From: Sesamum alatum
Taxonomy: Eukaryota; Streptophyta; Magnoliopsida; Lamiales; Pedaliaceae
Length of the DNA stretch: 64,000 nucleotides
Reading direction: 5' to 3'
Assembly: GCA_034509735.1 (NCBI GenBank)
Contig: JACGWO010000008.1
Span: forward strand, 10,737,864 to 10,801,863
Shown here: positions 10,153 to 20,610 of the stretch, piece by piece
Position numbering within the stretch: position 1 is the stretch's first letter
Layout: each line of letters begins with the position of its first letter
Program-made: the position numbers and the translations under genes
Notes under the pieces: model-generated
Database searches by the model: none
What the model was told of the DNA's origin: nothing
What the model saw: the letters and a program-made list of their open reading frames with translations, nothing else

Positions 10153-11472
10153 GGGTAAAATATTTTTTTTAGTCCCATTAAACAGAGTTAGACTCGTTTT
10201 TGGTACCATTATTTTTGCAAGTGTAGCTTTTGGTCCCGTTAAACGTATTTTCAAGCTCTTTTGGTCCCAAACATCTGTTAAATTCCGTTAGTTGCCGTTA
10301 AATCCTCCATTTTGGAAGGAAAACTCACGTGATTCTAACCAAAAGGTGGGAAAATTGACATATATCGGGGCTCCACTTTCCCCCAATTTCATTTTCCCTT
10401 GTTTTACTCTTTTTGAAATACTTTTAATAATTTTTTGACCACAAACTATAACAAAAAAAAAGTATTTTTTAAAATAAAAATAGTAGATAAATTTTATTTT
10501 TATATAAATAATAAATTAATTTAAATTATAATTATTTATATTTGAGATAAAAGTCTAGCATCTTTTTATTATTTCTTGAAATTTAATTATTATTTGATCT
10601 AAAAGTATTTTAATAAACTTCTAAGAAAATATATTAGAGAAATTTTATTTTTATATATGTCATAAAATAAATTTAAATTTAAAATTATTTTATTTTAGAT
10701 AATTTCTAGGATCTTTTTATTATTTTTGAAATTGAATAATTATTTGGTCTGAAAATATTTTATTTTTTACAACAAACTATGAGAAATAATATTTTCAAAC
10801 AGTAAAAGTATCAGATAAATTTCATTTCTATAAAAATTATTAATTTATTTTTTTACAATAAAATTATTAGATAAATTTATTTTATTATAAATAAATAATT
10901 AATTAAATAATAATTATCTATTTTTTAGATAAATTCGAGCATCTTTTTATTATTTTATGAAATTGAATTATTATTTGGTCTAAAAATATTTTGAATATTT
11001 TAAATAAATTGAATTTTAAATTTATTTTATGACATATGTAAAAGTAAAATTTCTCTAATATATTTTCTTAGAAGTTTATTAAAATATTTTTAGACCAATA
11101 ATAATTTAATTTCAAAAAATAATAAAAAGATGCTAGACTTTATCTCAAATATAAATTATTATAATTTAAATTAATTCATTATTTATATAAAAATAAAATT
11201 TATCTAATATATTTATTTTAAAACATAATATTTTGTTGCCCTGATATATGTCAAATTTTTCCACCTTTTGGCTAGAATCACATGACTTTTCCCTCTAAAA
11301 TGGAGGATTTAAGGGCAGCTACGGAGTTTAACAGTCATTGCGCTGCACATGACTGGTTGGGACCAAAAGAGCTTGAAAATGGATTTAACGGGACCGAAAG
11401 CTACACTTGCAAAAATAATGATACCAAAAACGAGTCTGATCCTGTTTAACGGAACTAAAAAAATATTTTGCC
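10153..11472. mobile_element. Foldback element with long terminal inverted repeats
   Basis: The left end (GGGTAAAATATTTTTTTTAG) is the near reverse complement of the right end, which closes with TATTTTGCC at 11472. The inverted match extends through shared words such as TTTTTGGTACCATTATTTTT, ATCCTCCATTTT and CCACCTTTTGG for about 230 bp on each side. It continues with weaker AT-rich inversions (for example 10480-10690 against 11020-11220) almost to the centre. There is no ORF. The design fits a Mutator-like or foldback non-autonomous element. Flanking T/A-rich sequence gives no clean 9-bp target duplication. Confidence 0.7.
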
Positions 11473-12172
11473 TTATATTTTGTATATTATAATAGTAAGA
11501 TGTTGTTTATGTTAAATTTATGTGATATTATTAATCAGAATTTGATTATTATATTATTGTTAGATAGTGAGATTTCGACAAGACTCATTGTAATTATTTT
11601 ATTTTAATTAATAATAATTCATCGTTTTCATGTAAAAAAAATTAATTCACGTGCAATAATAACATGAAGAGACATCTAGAGACCAATTTTAATTGATGTG
11701 CACTTCATAGTGTATGAAGATGCTTCTTGATCTCCCTATTTGTTTCTTGTCAAATTTCTCTCCCTCTCTCCTCTCTCCTCTCTCCTCTCTCATGGTGGGA
11801 CAATATATGGATATATGGTGGCATCATTACGAGCTTCAACCTGGCATCGTGATGATGATGATATTGATGAAGATAACAATGATTGGTAATATTTTAAGCA
11901 ATTATTTCTAACAAGGGATAATAATAAAAATAAAAATGGAATATGTATGTAGTACCACAGTAGGTCCCACATGAAGTAGAAAGCGACAGAACGATCTGGG
12001 CATGGGAGGCCCGTAGATTAATTATTAACCAATATTAGTTAGTCATACGATGAACTAATTAGTCATGGATAATGATGAATAATAAGAATGATGTGTCAAG
12101 TGAACATAGCAACACACTAATAAAAAACTGAATACTCGCGAAATGGAAAATGATAATTCAACATTGTTATTG
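11473..12172. other. AT-rich spacer with a CT microsatellite
   Basis: A (TCTCC)n-like run lies at about 11757-11792. The 65-codon frame at 11714-11911 spans this repeat and shows no recognised motif, so I do not call it a gene. The remainder is AT-rich. Confidence 0.5.
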
Positions 12173-12177
12173 ATTAT
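12173..12177. repeat. Target site duplication (ATTAT), left copy
   Basis: ATTAT directly precedes the left LTR and is repeated at 21332-21336 after the right LTR. Five base pairs is the standard length for Ty3/Gypsy integration. Confidence 0.85.
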
Positions 12178-12851
12178 TGATATGGGAAGAAAAGCAAAAA
12201 CGAGGAGAAGATAACAAGGTCGCAATAACGAAGACGAAAATATAAGATGACGAGGCTAGAAGAACGAGGACTCAAGAATAAGATGACGAGGCTAGAAGGA
12301 CGAGGAGAAGATAACGAGGCCAGGACAACGAAAGACTCGAAGAGGAGATAACGAGGCCATGGTAGCGAAGTCCGAAATGACGCGGCTAGAATGACGAGGA
12401 CTGCGAAGAGAAGATAAAGAGGCCAAGGGTGACGAGGCCTAAAGGGAGGAGAGGACGAGGCCAGAGGTGACGAGGCCTGGGGAAATGGGGGACCCTCGAA
12501 GTCCGAGCTACAAGGATCTAAAAAAAAGATATGACAAGAGTGGGAAAAAGAGGCACGAACAGAATGTTTCTTCGTAAGAGAAACGAGGCCTCCTACTAAA
12601 GAAGAGCCCAACCCCCCCTCCCCCCAGGAGCTCGTAGAGAGATAGAAGATCTCAAGATATTCGAATCTTAACTAACTTAAGCTGACAGATGCAAGTGGAT
12701 CAAGAGTAGGTTCCACGAACCTGCAAAGAACTCTTTCTCAAAACTTCTCTATAAATACCATTATGAGGGAACACTTAAGGGACACAAGAAAATGAGAGAA
12801 AAAGAATTGTCTTATCCTTATTAGAGATCAAAATAAAATCCACCCACATCA
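12178..12851 (+). repeat. Gypsy-1 left (5') LTR, 674 bp
   Basis: It starts TGATATGGG and ends ACATCA, and its counterpart is at 20611-21331. The U3 part (about 12190-12500) is strongly purine-biased on the + strand and built from irregular repeats of ACGAGG with GGCCA or GGCTAGAA. A TATA box lies at 12750. A C-rich run occurs near 12612-12624. Confidence 0.93.
12746..12760 (+). promoter_or_regulatory. TATA box of the Gypsy-1 5' LTR
   Basis: TCTCTATAAATACC is a close match to the plant TATA consensus, about 100 bp before the LTR end, where U3 meets R. The right LTR has TATAAGTACC at 21231, one base different. Confidence 0.65.
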
Positions 12852-12874
12852 AATTGGGGTCGTTTGTGGGAAAC
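12852..12874 (+). other. Gypsy-1 primer binding region
   Basis: Directly after the LTR comes AATTGGGGTCGTTTGTGGGA. It resembles the GGCGCCGT(C/T)TGTGGGA pattern I associate with Tat elements, with substitutions. The tRNA that would pair is not certain from sequence alone. Confidence 0.5.
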
Positions 12875-12907
12875 TCAGAGAATATATGAGAGAAAAAAAG
12901 ACAAAAT

Positions 12908-14051
12908 ATGGTGAGGTCACAAGAAGAAAATAGCTTACCTAGGGAGGGAACCGTCCTGCGGGAGAACAGACAAGGAGATGAGGTATCAGAAGGGGCCTCA
13001 AACTCACGAGAGCCATCAAGACAACCACATCAGACGATGGAGGAAATAAGGCTTTTGTTAGAAGAACCAGCAGAGAGAGGAGCTAGAGCAGCACTCAAGA
13101 TAATAGAAACCATGAAGGGAGAAAAATCCCGATCAGAAGTGTAGTTTCCTCCTCCTCTTCCCCAGAAGAGGAAAGAACCTGTAGCCCCTACAAACATTCC
13201 TTGCTCGAAGACCCTTGCATAGAAGCATTGTGAAGGGAACTTGATGAGCTACGCCAGCAAGTAGCACCAACTATTCCTCGAGCCAGGAAAGGAAACCCGT
13301 TTTCCCCCGAGATCCTAGCAGCCGTCCTGCTAGATCATATGCGCCTCCCCCAACTAACCAACTACAGGGGGGATAAAGGACACCCCCATGATCACGTGGA
13401 TCAATTCATGGCGGCCATGGACCTACTGGGATCAGATGACCCACTACTATGCAAGATCTTTCGTACCACGTTGGTAGGAAGAGCTCAAACATGGTTCGCC
13501 CAGCTACCGACAGGGTCCATTAAAAATTTCGATCAATTAGCACAAAGCTTCATGCACCATTTTGCTGGGAATAAGAAATATCCTAAAAATCCCAGTCATC
13601 TCCTAGCTATAATACAAGAAGAAGGGAACCGCTCCGAAGTTACGTACATCGATTGGCTAACGAAGTACTCGACGTGCCAGCCGTAAGTCCGGATTTCTTG
13701 TCAGGGATCATGGCCCAAGGACTACGTAATGGAGGATTGGCTGATTCTCTCATAGGAAAACCGGCGGCTAATTGGGATAAACTGTCTAAAAGAGCCGAAA
13801 GATTTATCCTCATGGAGGAATCCAGGAAGGCGAAAAGTTTCCGCTTTCCCCATAAGGAGGCAAACAGGGAGGTCGAGAGGAATAGAAATTTGCAATGGCC
13901 TGCTCGGATGAAAAATAGTTGGAGACCAACTAGGTCATCAAAATTCTGCAACTTCCATCAAGATAGAGGGCACACCACAGAAGAATGTGTCAATCTTAAA
14001 GAAAAATTGGAGAGGCTAATCCGAAATGGGGCAAGCGGAGGAAATAACTAA
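12908..14051 (+). pseudogene. Gypsy-1 gag (capsid and nucleocapsid), frameshifted
   Basis: Gag would form the virus-like particle and bind the RNA. The first frame (12908-13144) is charged and has no domain. After a frame change, a stop interrupts at about 13231. The second open frame (13339-13686) carries the retrotransposon gag fold: L-T-N-Y-R-G-D-K-G-H-P-H-D-H-V-D-Q-F, then A-Q-T-W-F-A-Q-L-P and F-M-H-H-F. A further shift at about 13650 moves to 13653-14051, which ends with the knuckle [14 protein letters not shown] near 13950. The codon frames are 2, 1 and 3, so at least two indels separate the pieces. Confidence 0.88.
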
Positions 14052-14997
14052 CCTACCTCGACAAGGACTTCCAAAGAGCCAGGGCAGGGATAGGACGGTA
14101 TTCGAGGCACCCCCTAAAGTACGGCCGGAAGTGGCGCATGAGAGCTGGCCAGGGGGAAGGGTGGTGAATGTTATAGAAGGAGGAAGCTATGGGGGGGGGG
14201 GAGGGGCTACCAAGACCGCTCGCAAGAGACACTTAAGGGAAATTAAGGGGTCTACTTTCATTGGGTGCTGCACAAAGGATCAACATCCAGCAAAAAATGT
14301 TCTTATCCAATTTAACGTGGCAGACGAAGAAGGAATCATTTTTCCACACGAGAAGGTATTAGTTATCTCGATCGTAATCTCTAATGTTGAAGTAAGAAGA
14401 ATACTGATTGATAGTGGGAGTTCGGTAGATGTCTTATTCCTGAGCGCCTTTCAGGAAATGGGATTGAACCAACAAATCATCCAGCCTCATGAAACCACCC
14501 CAGTAGGATTCGAAGGGAGTACCATCCGCACATTGGGAGAAGTTTCTTTGCGAGTATCCATAGGGGATGAACCCCGCCGGATAACTCATGTGTCGAAATT
14601 CTCTGTAGTAGACACAACACAGTCTGGGTATAATGTCATACTGGGGAGACCAACCCTCAATGCCATCCGAGCGGTGATCTCCACCTCTTGCCTTAAAGTA
14701 AAATTCCCAACGACTAAAGGGGTGGGGAAAGTTAGAGGTGACCAGCAGAAAGCGCGAGAATGCAGGTGTGCGTGGCTTAGCCGAGTAGAAGGGATAAGAC
14801 TACATCCTCAAGAGGGAATAACTCATGAACGGATGGATGTAGTGGATGAGACGCGACTAATAGCATTGAACCCCAAAGCTTCGCAAGAAACGATCAAAGT
14901 AGGAAGAAACTTACCCCCAGAAGAAATTGTGGCCTTAACGACACTTTTGAAAGAAAACCATGACTTATTTGAATGGGGAGAAGGAGGGGCCCCATGA
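14026..14997 (+). pseudogene. Gypsy-1 aspartic protease region
   Basis: This 323-codon frame overlaps the end of gag. It contains the retropepsin active site L-I-D-S-G-S-S-V-D at 14404-14430 and the later V-I-L-G-R-P-T-L-N flap-associated motif near 14640. A run of G bases near 14191-14201 gives poly-Gly and could be a slippage site. After K-V-R-G-D-Q-Q-K-A-R-E-C it enters the linker to RT and stops at 14995. The active site looks intact, but it is cut off from gag and RT by frame breaks. Confidence 0.88.
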
Positions 14998-15799
14998 ATA
15001 GATGAGTTAATAGCCGTGCACGCAATCCGGGTACGATCGGATGCTATCGCAGTGAAACAAAAAAAGAAAAGCTTTGGGGCTGAAAGAAACAAAGCAATCC
15101 AAGAAGAGGTGCAAAGATTGCTCCGATCCAACCACATACGCAAAGTTTTTTTACCCCGATTGGATTGCCAATGTGGTATTAGTCCCGAAAGCTGACGAAA
15201 AGTGGAGGATGTGTGTAGACTTCACCGACCTGAACAAAACCTGCCCCAAAGACTCTTACCCTCTATCCCGCATTGATCATTTAGTGGACTCCATGTCCGG
15301 TTGTGAAAGATTGAGCATGCCATATGCATAGCAGGGATACAACCAGATTAAGTTGTTGCATGGGGATCAAGAGAAGACTAGCTTCATTACTGACCGCGGG
15401 TTATATTGCTATAATGTGATGCATTTTGGGTTAAAAAACGCAGGAGCCACGTACCAACGACTGGTGAACAAGGTCTTTGCTCAACAGATTGGGAGAAATA
15501 TGGAAGTTTACATCGACGATATGCTGGTCAAGAGTCTATTCCAGACGCAACATTTGAAGGATCTGGGAGAGTGCTTCTCACAACACAAAAAATACAGGAT
15601 AAAGCTCAACCTAAAAAAATGCGTGTTCGGAGTAACGGGAGGAAAATTTCTAGATTATTTGGTCACCCAAAGAGGAATTGAAGCCAACCCGGATAAGATT
15701 AAAGCTATCCAGTCCATGAGAGAACCACAGAACGTGAAAGAGGTACAACAGACAATAGCCTCGCTAAATCGGTTTATATCCCGAGCAATAGACAAATGA
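14998..15799 (+). pseudogene. Gypsy-1 reverse transcriptase
   Basis: The frame enters as V-K-Q-K-K-K then E-R-N-K-A-I-Q-E-E-V near 15050 and shifts at about 15145. It continues as W-I-A-N-V-V-L-V-P-K-A and W-R-M-C-V-D-F-T-D-L-N-K. A stop at 15329 replaces the start of the aspartate loop (consensus L-D-A-Y-x-G-Y-N-Q-I). The next block reads T-S-F-I-T-D-R-G-L-Y-C-Y-N-V-M-H-F-G-L-K-N-A-G-A-T-Y-Q-R, and the catalytic box Y-I-D-D-M-L-V-K-S lies at 15509. A TGA at 15797 ends the palm. The first catalytic Asp is lost with the 15329 stop, and the other two remain. Confidence 0.92.
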
Positions 15800-16342
15800 C
15801 TGCCCTCCTTCAAGATTCTGAGAAATAAGGGAAACTTTGAATGGACCCCAGAATGTTGCCAGGATCTTTCAGCCTTAAAAGAATACCTAATGAAACCTCC
15901 CTTACTGTGCAAACCCGAGGAAGGAGAAAAGCTGTTGGTTTACCTAGCGGTCTCAAAAGAATCCACCAGTGCCGTTTTAGCTAAGGACAAGGATGGACTT
16001 CATTTGCTAGTATGCTACACAGGTCACATGCTCCAAGGGGCAGAAGTCAGGTACACGTCGTTGGAAAAGTTAGTCCTTAGCCTAGTCCAAGCAGCACAAA
16101 AATTACGCCCCTACTTCCTGGCCCACCCCATCATCGTGCTCATGGATCAGCCCTTGAAACACGCCTTACAGAGGAGCACTGGTAGTAGGATGATAAAATG
16201 GTCTTACGAGCTTCATGAACTTGACCTGACCTATCAGCCAAGGACAACAACCAAAGCCCAAACTCTGGTAGATTTTTGTGGCCGAAACCCCCAACGAGCC
16301 GGAAAGTCCGCCGTTACTTGGACACTTCGTGTAGATGGATAA
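15800..16342 (+). pseudogene. Gypsy-1 RNase H (retroelement type)
   Basis: In the same frame as RT, the segment has F-E-W-T-P-E-C near 15838, L-V-Y-L-A-V-S with A-V-L-A, and V-R-Y-T-S-L-E-K-L-V-L near 16051. R-M-I-K-W-S-Y-E-L-H-E-L-D-L-T-Y follows at about 16189. This is the usual RNase H of Ty3/Gypsy elements, which degrades RNA in the hybrid. In Tat elements the active site is often degenerate, consistent with V-Y-L-A-V-S here, where the first Asp is replaced. Confidence 0.85.
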
Positions 16343-16597
16343 ACAACTGGAAAACAAGCCGGGGGGGAGGGGGTAGTGTTGGCTAGCCCAGAGGGTGACG
16401 AGTTGCAGTTTGCGATTAGGGTCGACACCGCTTTATCCAACAACGAAACCGAATATGAAACCCTACTAGTGGGAATGAAGCTAGCTCTGGAAGCTGGGGC
16501 CCGAAGGATAAACATATATAGCGATTCCCAACTCGTGGTAGAACAAACAAAAGGAACATTTGAGGCTAAAGACGAAAGAATGAAAAGGATTTCGTAG
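16320..16597 (+). pseudogene. Gypsy-1 second, archaeal-type RNase H (truncated)
   Basis: L-R-V-D-G at about 16325, N-N-E-T-E-Y-E-T-L-L near 16438 and I-Y-S-D-S-Q-L near 16516 are the D, E and D of an RNase HI-like fold that follows the ordinary RNase H in Tat elements. A TAA at 16340 interrupts it just after the first Asp, and the frame stops at 16595. The C-terminal part that normally leads to integrase is missing, because the sequence passes within about 20 bp to the integrase zinc region. Confidence 0.82.
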
Positions 16598-16604
16598 CTT
16601 AACA

Positions 16605-17674
16605 CCCGAGGAAGCATTGAAAGTACTAAAGAAAGTTCATGAGGAAAGTTGTGGCAATCATTTTGGGGGAAGAAGTCTAGCATTAAAAATCACTGGAAAT
16701 GGATATTTTTGGCCCACTCTCTTGAGAGATAGCCTGCAGTTGGTTAAAAAATGCCTACATTGTCAGCTGCACGGAAATTTGGTCATGTACCGGGGACTAA
16801 AATTGATTTTATAGCTCCCACATGGCCTTTCGATCACTGGGGGATTGATATAGTGGGACCCTTTCCACCCGGAAAAGGATAGAAGAAATCTCTGGTGGTC
16901 GCGGTGGATCATTTCACAAAATGGATTGAGGTAGAACCTTTAGCCAAAATCACGGAAGCAAGCATGATAGGATTCTTGTGGAAAGCAATCATATGCCGCT
17001 TCGGTACACCATGTAAGCTCACTTCGGATAATGACACTCAATTTCGAGGAAAATGTTTCTCGGCCTGGTGCCGCGAGTGGGGAGTTAAAAAAATCTTCAC
17101 ATCCCTTGGTAATCCCAAAGCAAACGGGCAAACTGAGGTCATCAACCGCATCTTGCTTCAAAACCTAAAGGCTAAGCTAGGAACCTCCAGGAAGGGATGG
17201 GTGGATGAAATCCCATGGGTCCTGTGGGCTTACCCAACTACTCCACGGTCCAGCACAGGGGAAACCCCCTTTTTGTTAGTTCACGGCTCAGAAGCTCTGA
17301 TCCCATCAGAGATTTGTGAGCCTACGGCCAGAACAACCGCGTACGAAGAAGAAACAAATAGAGAAGCACGAGGTCTCGACCTGGAATTAATAGAGAAAAT
17401 GGGAACCATTGCTAGGGTAAGAATGGGAAATTACAAACGACGAGTGATACGTGCCTACAACTCCACAGTCAGAGAACGAGTCCTGCAGGTAGGGGATTTA
17501 GTCCTCAGAAAAATAGAAGTGCAAAAGGCCATAGGAAAGCTCGACCCGAAGTGGGAGGGGCCTTATCGGATCAAAGCTATACTACGAGAGGGAACTTATA
17601 AGCTTGACACCTTGGACGGAAAAGAAATCCCACGAAGTTGGTGCGCCCAAAACTTAAGGAAATTTTATTGCTGA
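16605..17674 (+). pseudogene. Gypsy-1 integrase
   Basis: The zinc-binding domain is at 16617-16790 (H-E-x2-C-G-N-H-F-G-G and C-L-H-C-Q). A frame change and a TAG at 16880 separate it from the core. The 16895-17674 frame has V-A-V-D-H-F-T-K-W (first Asp), T-S-D-N-D-T-Q-F (second Asp) and N-G-Q-T-E-V-I-N-R (Glu), a complete D,D,E triad. The C-terminal G-D-L-V-L-R-K and W-E-G-P-Y-R-I motifs bind DNA. The core alone looks intact over 259 codons; only its upstream connection is broken. Confidence 0.92.
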
Positions 17675-18227
17675 AAGCTAAAACCATCTATAAAGCAAAT
17701 ATATATAAATATATACATACATATGTAGCCCAGAGTCTAATAAAGTACACGGACATATGTATGCACCAATAAATGCTTTTCAAGCGTCGCATTCTTATTA
17801 AAAGAGAAGACTCCCACTTGCCAAAAAGAGCTCTAAGAAACGAGCTATTACAAAAAGGGGATAACTTGCACCCCAAGCTCTATGAAATGAGCTGCTACAA
17901 GCCAGGAAAGAAAAGAGTTTGAGCTCTAGGGCCGATTGGAAACCTATTTACAGGCAAAAACCTATGTTACAAGAAAGCATCACAACTCATGCTTTCTGCC
18001 GGGTCAAAACGAGCCGCCAACGTAGTAAGGGACCACTTGAAAGTCCTCCAAAGGTGTTACATCAACAGAGGGGAACCCAAAACCTGCATAACCTAAGGAT
18101 ATAATTTGGACCCCATTCCCTGCACAATGTTCTAAGAGTGTTTTACATATAGAAAAAGAGAATGAGTAACCAATACTTAAAAACAAGAACAAGTTCTACA
18201 AGGAATAGCAGGAATAAAAAGATACAT
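17675..18227. other. Gypsy-1 region between integrase and antisense gene
   Basis: A TATATAAA/ATACATACATATG AT-rich patch lies at 17699-17730, then moderately AT-rich sequence with short frames on both strands that lack motifs. It probably holds the 3' end of the antisense transcript. I see no gene. Confidence 0.5.
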
Positions 18228-18731
18228 TTAATCACCTGAAGATCCCTCACCCCTAATGTGACCAGAACCATGAGCTCGAACGTTTACAAAGCTTAAGTCA
18301 AAATCTGGAGGGAGATTTCCTAGATTCTTAAATTGCTCCAGACAGGTAGCAAAGCCATCGATGTAAAAGGAAGAGCCATGTCGACTCAACTCCACCGCAT
18401 ACTTGTGAGAATTTTTGAAGGCAGTCACAATGAAAGAAGCTCCCTCTTCGCGTCCTCGAGTGTAAGCTTGGACTGCTGAAGCTCGAACAACCTCATTTTC
18501 CAAAGTCAGTGCAGCAACTTGCCCATCTTTTTCCACTATTTGGACCCGGAGGGCCTCCAGTTCATCAACAAGCCTAGCCTCACGCTCTCGAGAGCGAGCT
18601 CCATCATCCCTATATTGATTCTGCAAACAGTCCATTCTGGCTCGAGTGTCGGCTCACTCCTTGCGCAAGGCCTCCCCGTTCTTCATCAGAACCATGTACT
18701 TCTCTGTCATGGCTGTCACCGTAGAAGGAAT

Positions 18732-18833
18732 CTAAAAGAATGAAAGTGAGAAAATTGCTCAAGAGAGCTCAAAAAAAAAAAAAAAAAAAAAAAGAAGAAG
18801 AAAGAGAAAATGTTGATGAATTATAAAACTTAC
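18732..18833 (-). other. Probable intron 2 of the antisense gene
   Basis: On the minus strand the donor is GTAAGT (at 18833) and the acceptor TTCATTCTTTTAG (ending 18732), with a long T tract between. Reading continues into a coherent Glu/Arg-rich frame after removal. Length is 102 bp. Confidence 0.6.
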
Positions 18834-19444
18834 GGTGGATGTCTGAGCGAGAAGGAAACTACCCAAACCTTGCATCAAGCGGAGTGAAAGGGTCTCCACG
18901 TCGGAATGGTGGGTTGCTTGGCGCATGTTAAAAGAGCCCGCCCTCGGGTCCAATCGAGGAGTAAGCACCGGGGCAGGAAAGATCAGCCCAGGGGCATCTT
19001 CGTACGAATGAGGGGTGCCCTCCGAAGGTGTCTCCTCCCGATGAGGGTGTTTCAAAGACGAAGAGAGGGCTTCGACAGGAGGTGGAAGTGAAGACATGGG
19101 AGGCAAGTCCGAGGGAATTTGGGACGGAGTGTTCTCTTCCGATGTCCCTACTTCAATGATCAGGGTCCCTTGAGGAAATGGGGAAGGATTCGCTTGGGGG
19201 ATAGGGGAGGGGCTCGAACGAGGCTGAGAGGACGAAGGAGTACCAGCAGGAGGCGTGAGAAATGTTGGAAGGTCATATGGCAGAATGGGTCGTAAATGCC
19301 TCGAAGATGAGGGAGTTCCAGCAGGGGGCACAAGGTCCGTAGGGAGGTCGTTGGGCAGAACAGGTCGTAAGCCCGAGCTCGTAGGGATAACTGGGACATC
19401 CTCCGGAATGAATTTCCTCACAACTACATGATTCATTATGATAT

Positions 19445-19519
19445 CTGCAAAAAAACAACAAGGTTCAAACAAATTAAACATTGAGAAATGTAGAAAGGGT
19501 ATACAGGAAGAAGACTTAC
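19445..19519 (-). other. Probable intron 1 of the antisense gene
   Basis: On the minus strand the donor is GTAAGT at 19519 and the acceptor TTTTTTTTGCAG at 19445, 75 bp apart, with a T-rich 3' part. Removing it joins the R-F-S-R-L-R segment to the Val/Pro-rich segment. The size and signals are typical of a short plant intron. Confidence 0.65.
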
Positions 19520-20243
19520 GAAGCCTGGAAAAGCGGTCTAAAGGCCCCTCATAGGTATCAGGAGTTGGGTGAAGACCATCCACCACAAGGAGCTCATCCT
19601 CCAATAGGGCTTTTGCACTAAACTCATGGTCTACAAGCCCCACCTCCTTCATTCTCCTCTTAATCTCACCTAGATTCAAAGGTGGTAGGGGATTTAAAGA
19701 GGAACCCCAGGATAAGGGAACCTGTCATCCCTCCTTTCTCAGAAAGAAATATTTAGACTTCCAAGCACCATGAGATGAAGGTTTCTCTCAGATAAAGGTC
19801 AGCCCAGGGCGAGGGGACAAGTAAAAGAAACATTCACCCGAAGTTATTTTAGGGGAAAATACGCTCAAGAAGTTTTAAACCGAAGGGTCAAATTCATATA
19901 CAATAAGCCTATAAGAGTTGGGTAACAACTGACTAGGAGGAATGCCCAGAACATTGAAAACTTGAATTAAAAGATCATGCAAGGGAAATCACAAATCGGA
20001 AGTCAACTATGCCGAATAAACTGTCAAATACCCTGGGGGTGGATTGTTCGCTGACTGGTTGGGGGAAGGAACCACCCAACCATATTCTCCAAGAAGGGCA
20101 ATGTCAGTTGCTAATTTCCTAACAGCCTCTTCAGTCAAGGAAGACGCCGTGCCAGAGATCACCACCAAAGCTTTGCTAGAAGCCATAGCAGGGGAAGGGG
20201 AAGTTGTTTCGCCATAAGAAGAAACCTTATTTTTTCTAGGCAT

Positions 20244-20610
20244 CTTTCCTCTAATCTTCTGAGGAAGCTTTCGAGTAGTGTATGGAGGGAGGGAATGGGA
20301 AGACGAAAGGGGCGAGATAAGTTTTGAAATAAATAAAGGGTAAAAGAAACTGGAGAGGTGGGAGAAGAGAAGGACATGTGGTAGTCAAAGAAAGGAAGAG
20401 GGAAAGGCAACGGTGAAATTGAGCGGACAGATGACGAAGCTAATGGCAGGGCTAGGGGCGGCAAGAGCGTAGATGCAATAATTACACTGTGGCAATTATC
20501 AAAAAAAAAAAAAAAATGAGGGGGGGGGGGGGGGGGAGAGAAAAGAAGGCCATCACTTTGAATAAGTTTTTGTCCCGCCTAAATAGGTGGCACAAAAACT
20601 GAGGGGCTAT
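20244..20610. other. Gypsy-1 sequence before the right LTR, with G17 tract and polypurine tract
   Basis: An A tract at about 20501-20515 is followed by an uninterrupted G run at 20520-20536. The plus-strand primer would be the purine stretch around 20597-20607 (AACTGAGGGGC), followed by TAT and the LTR start at 20611. The region also holds the upstream part of the antisense gene. Confidence 0.6.

Larger units (their letters stand above)
18228..20243 (-). pseudogene. Antisense spliced gene of the Tat element (gypsy-type transposon ORF)
   Basis: An antisense gene in this position is known from Tat/Ogre-like elements. The first segment (20243 down to 20007) begins M-P-R-K-N-K and ends L-L-G-E-Y-G-W-V-V-P-S-P, then N-P-P-P-G-Y-L-T-V-Y. 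I associate this pattern with the Pfam family called putative gypsy type transposon. Homology continues past stops (for example G-I-P-P-S-Q-L-L-P-N-S-Y near 19920), then the open segment 19679-18834 and the last segment 18731-18228 with a coiled-coil-like charged stretch. Two introns with GTAAGT donors and AG acceptors separate the segments. Several stops lie between 20007 and 19680. Function is unknown. Confidence 0.72.

Noticed and set aside
11714..11911. 65-codon frame in spacer
   Set aside because: It crosses a CT microsatellite and has no recognisable motif or coding-like composition.
12174..12611. 145-codon minus-strand frame in the left Gypsy-1 LTR (and 100 codons in the right LTR)
   Set aside because: It is the pyrimidine-rich complement of the ACGAGG repeat array, giving Ser/Leu/Phe/Pro repeats. 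It is not conserved as a frame between the two LTRs.
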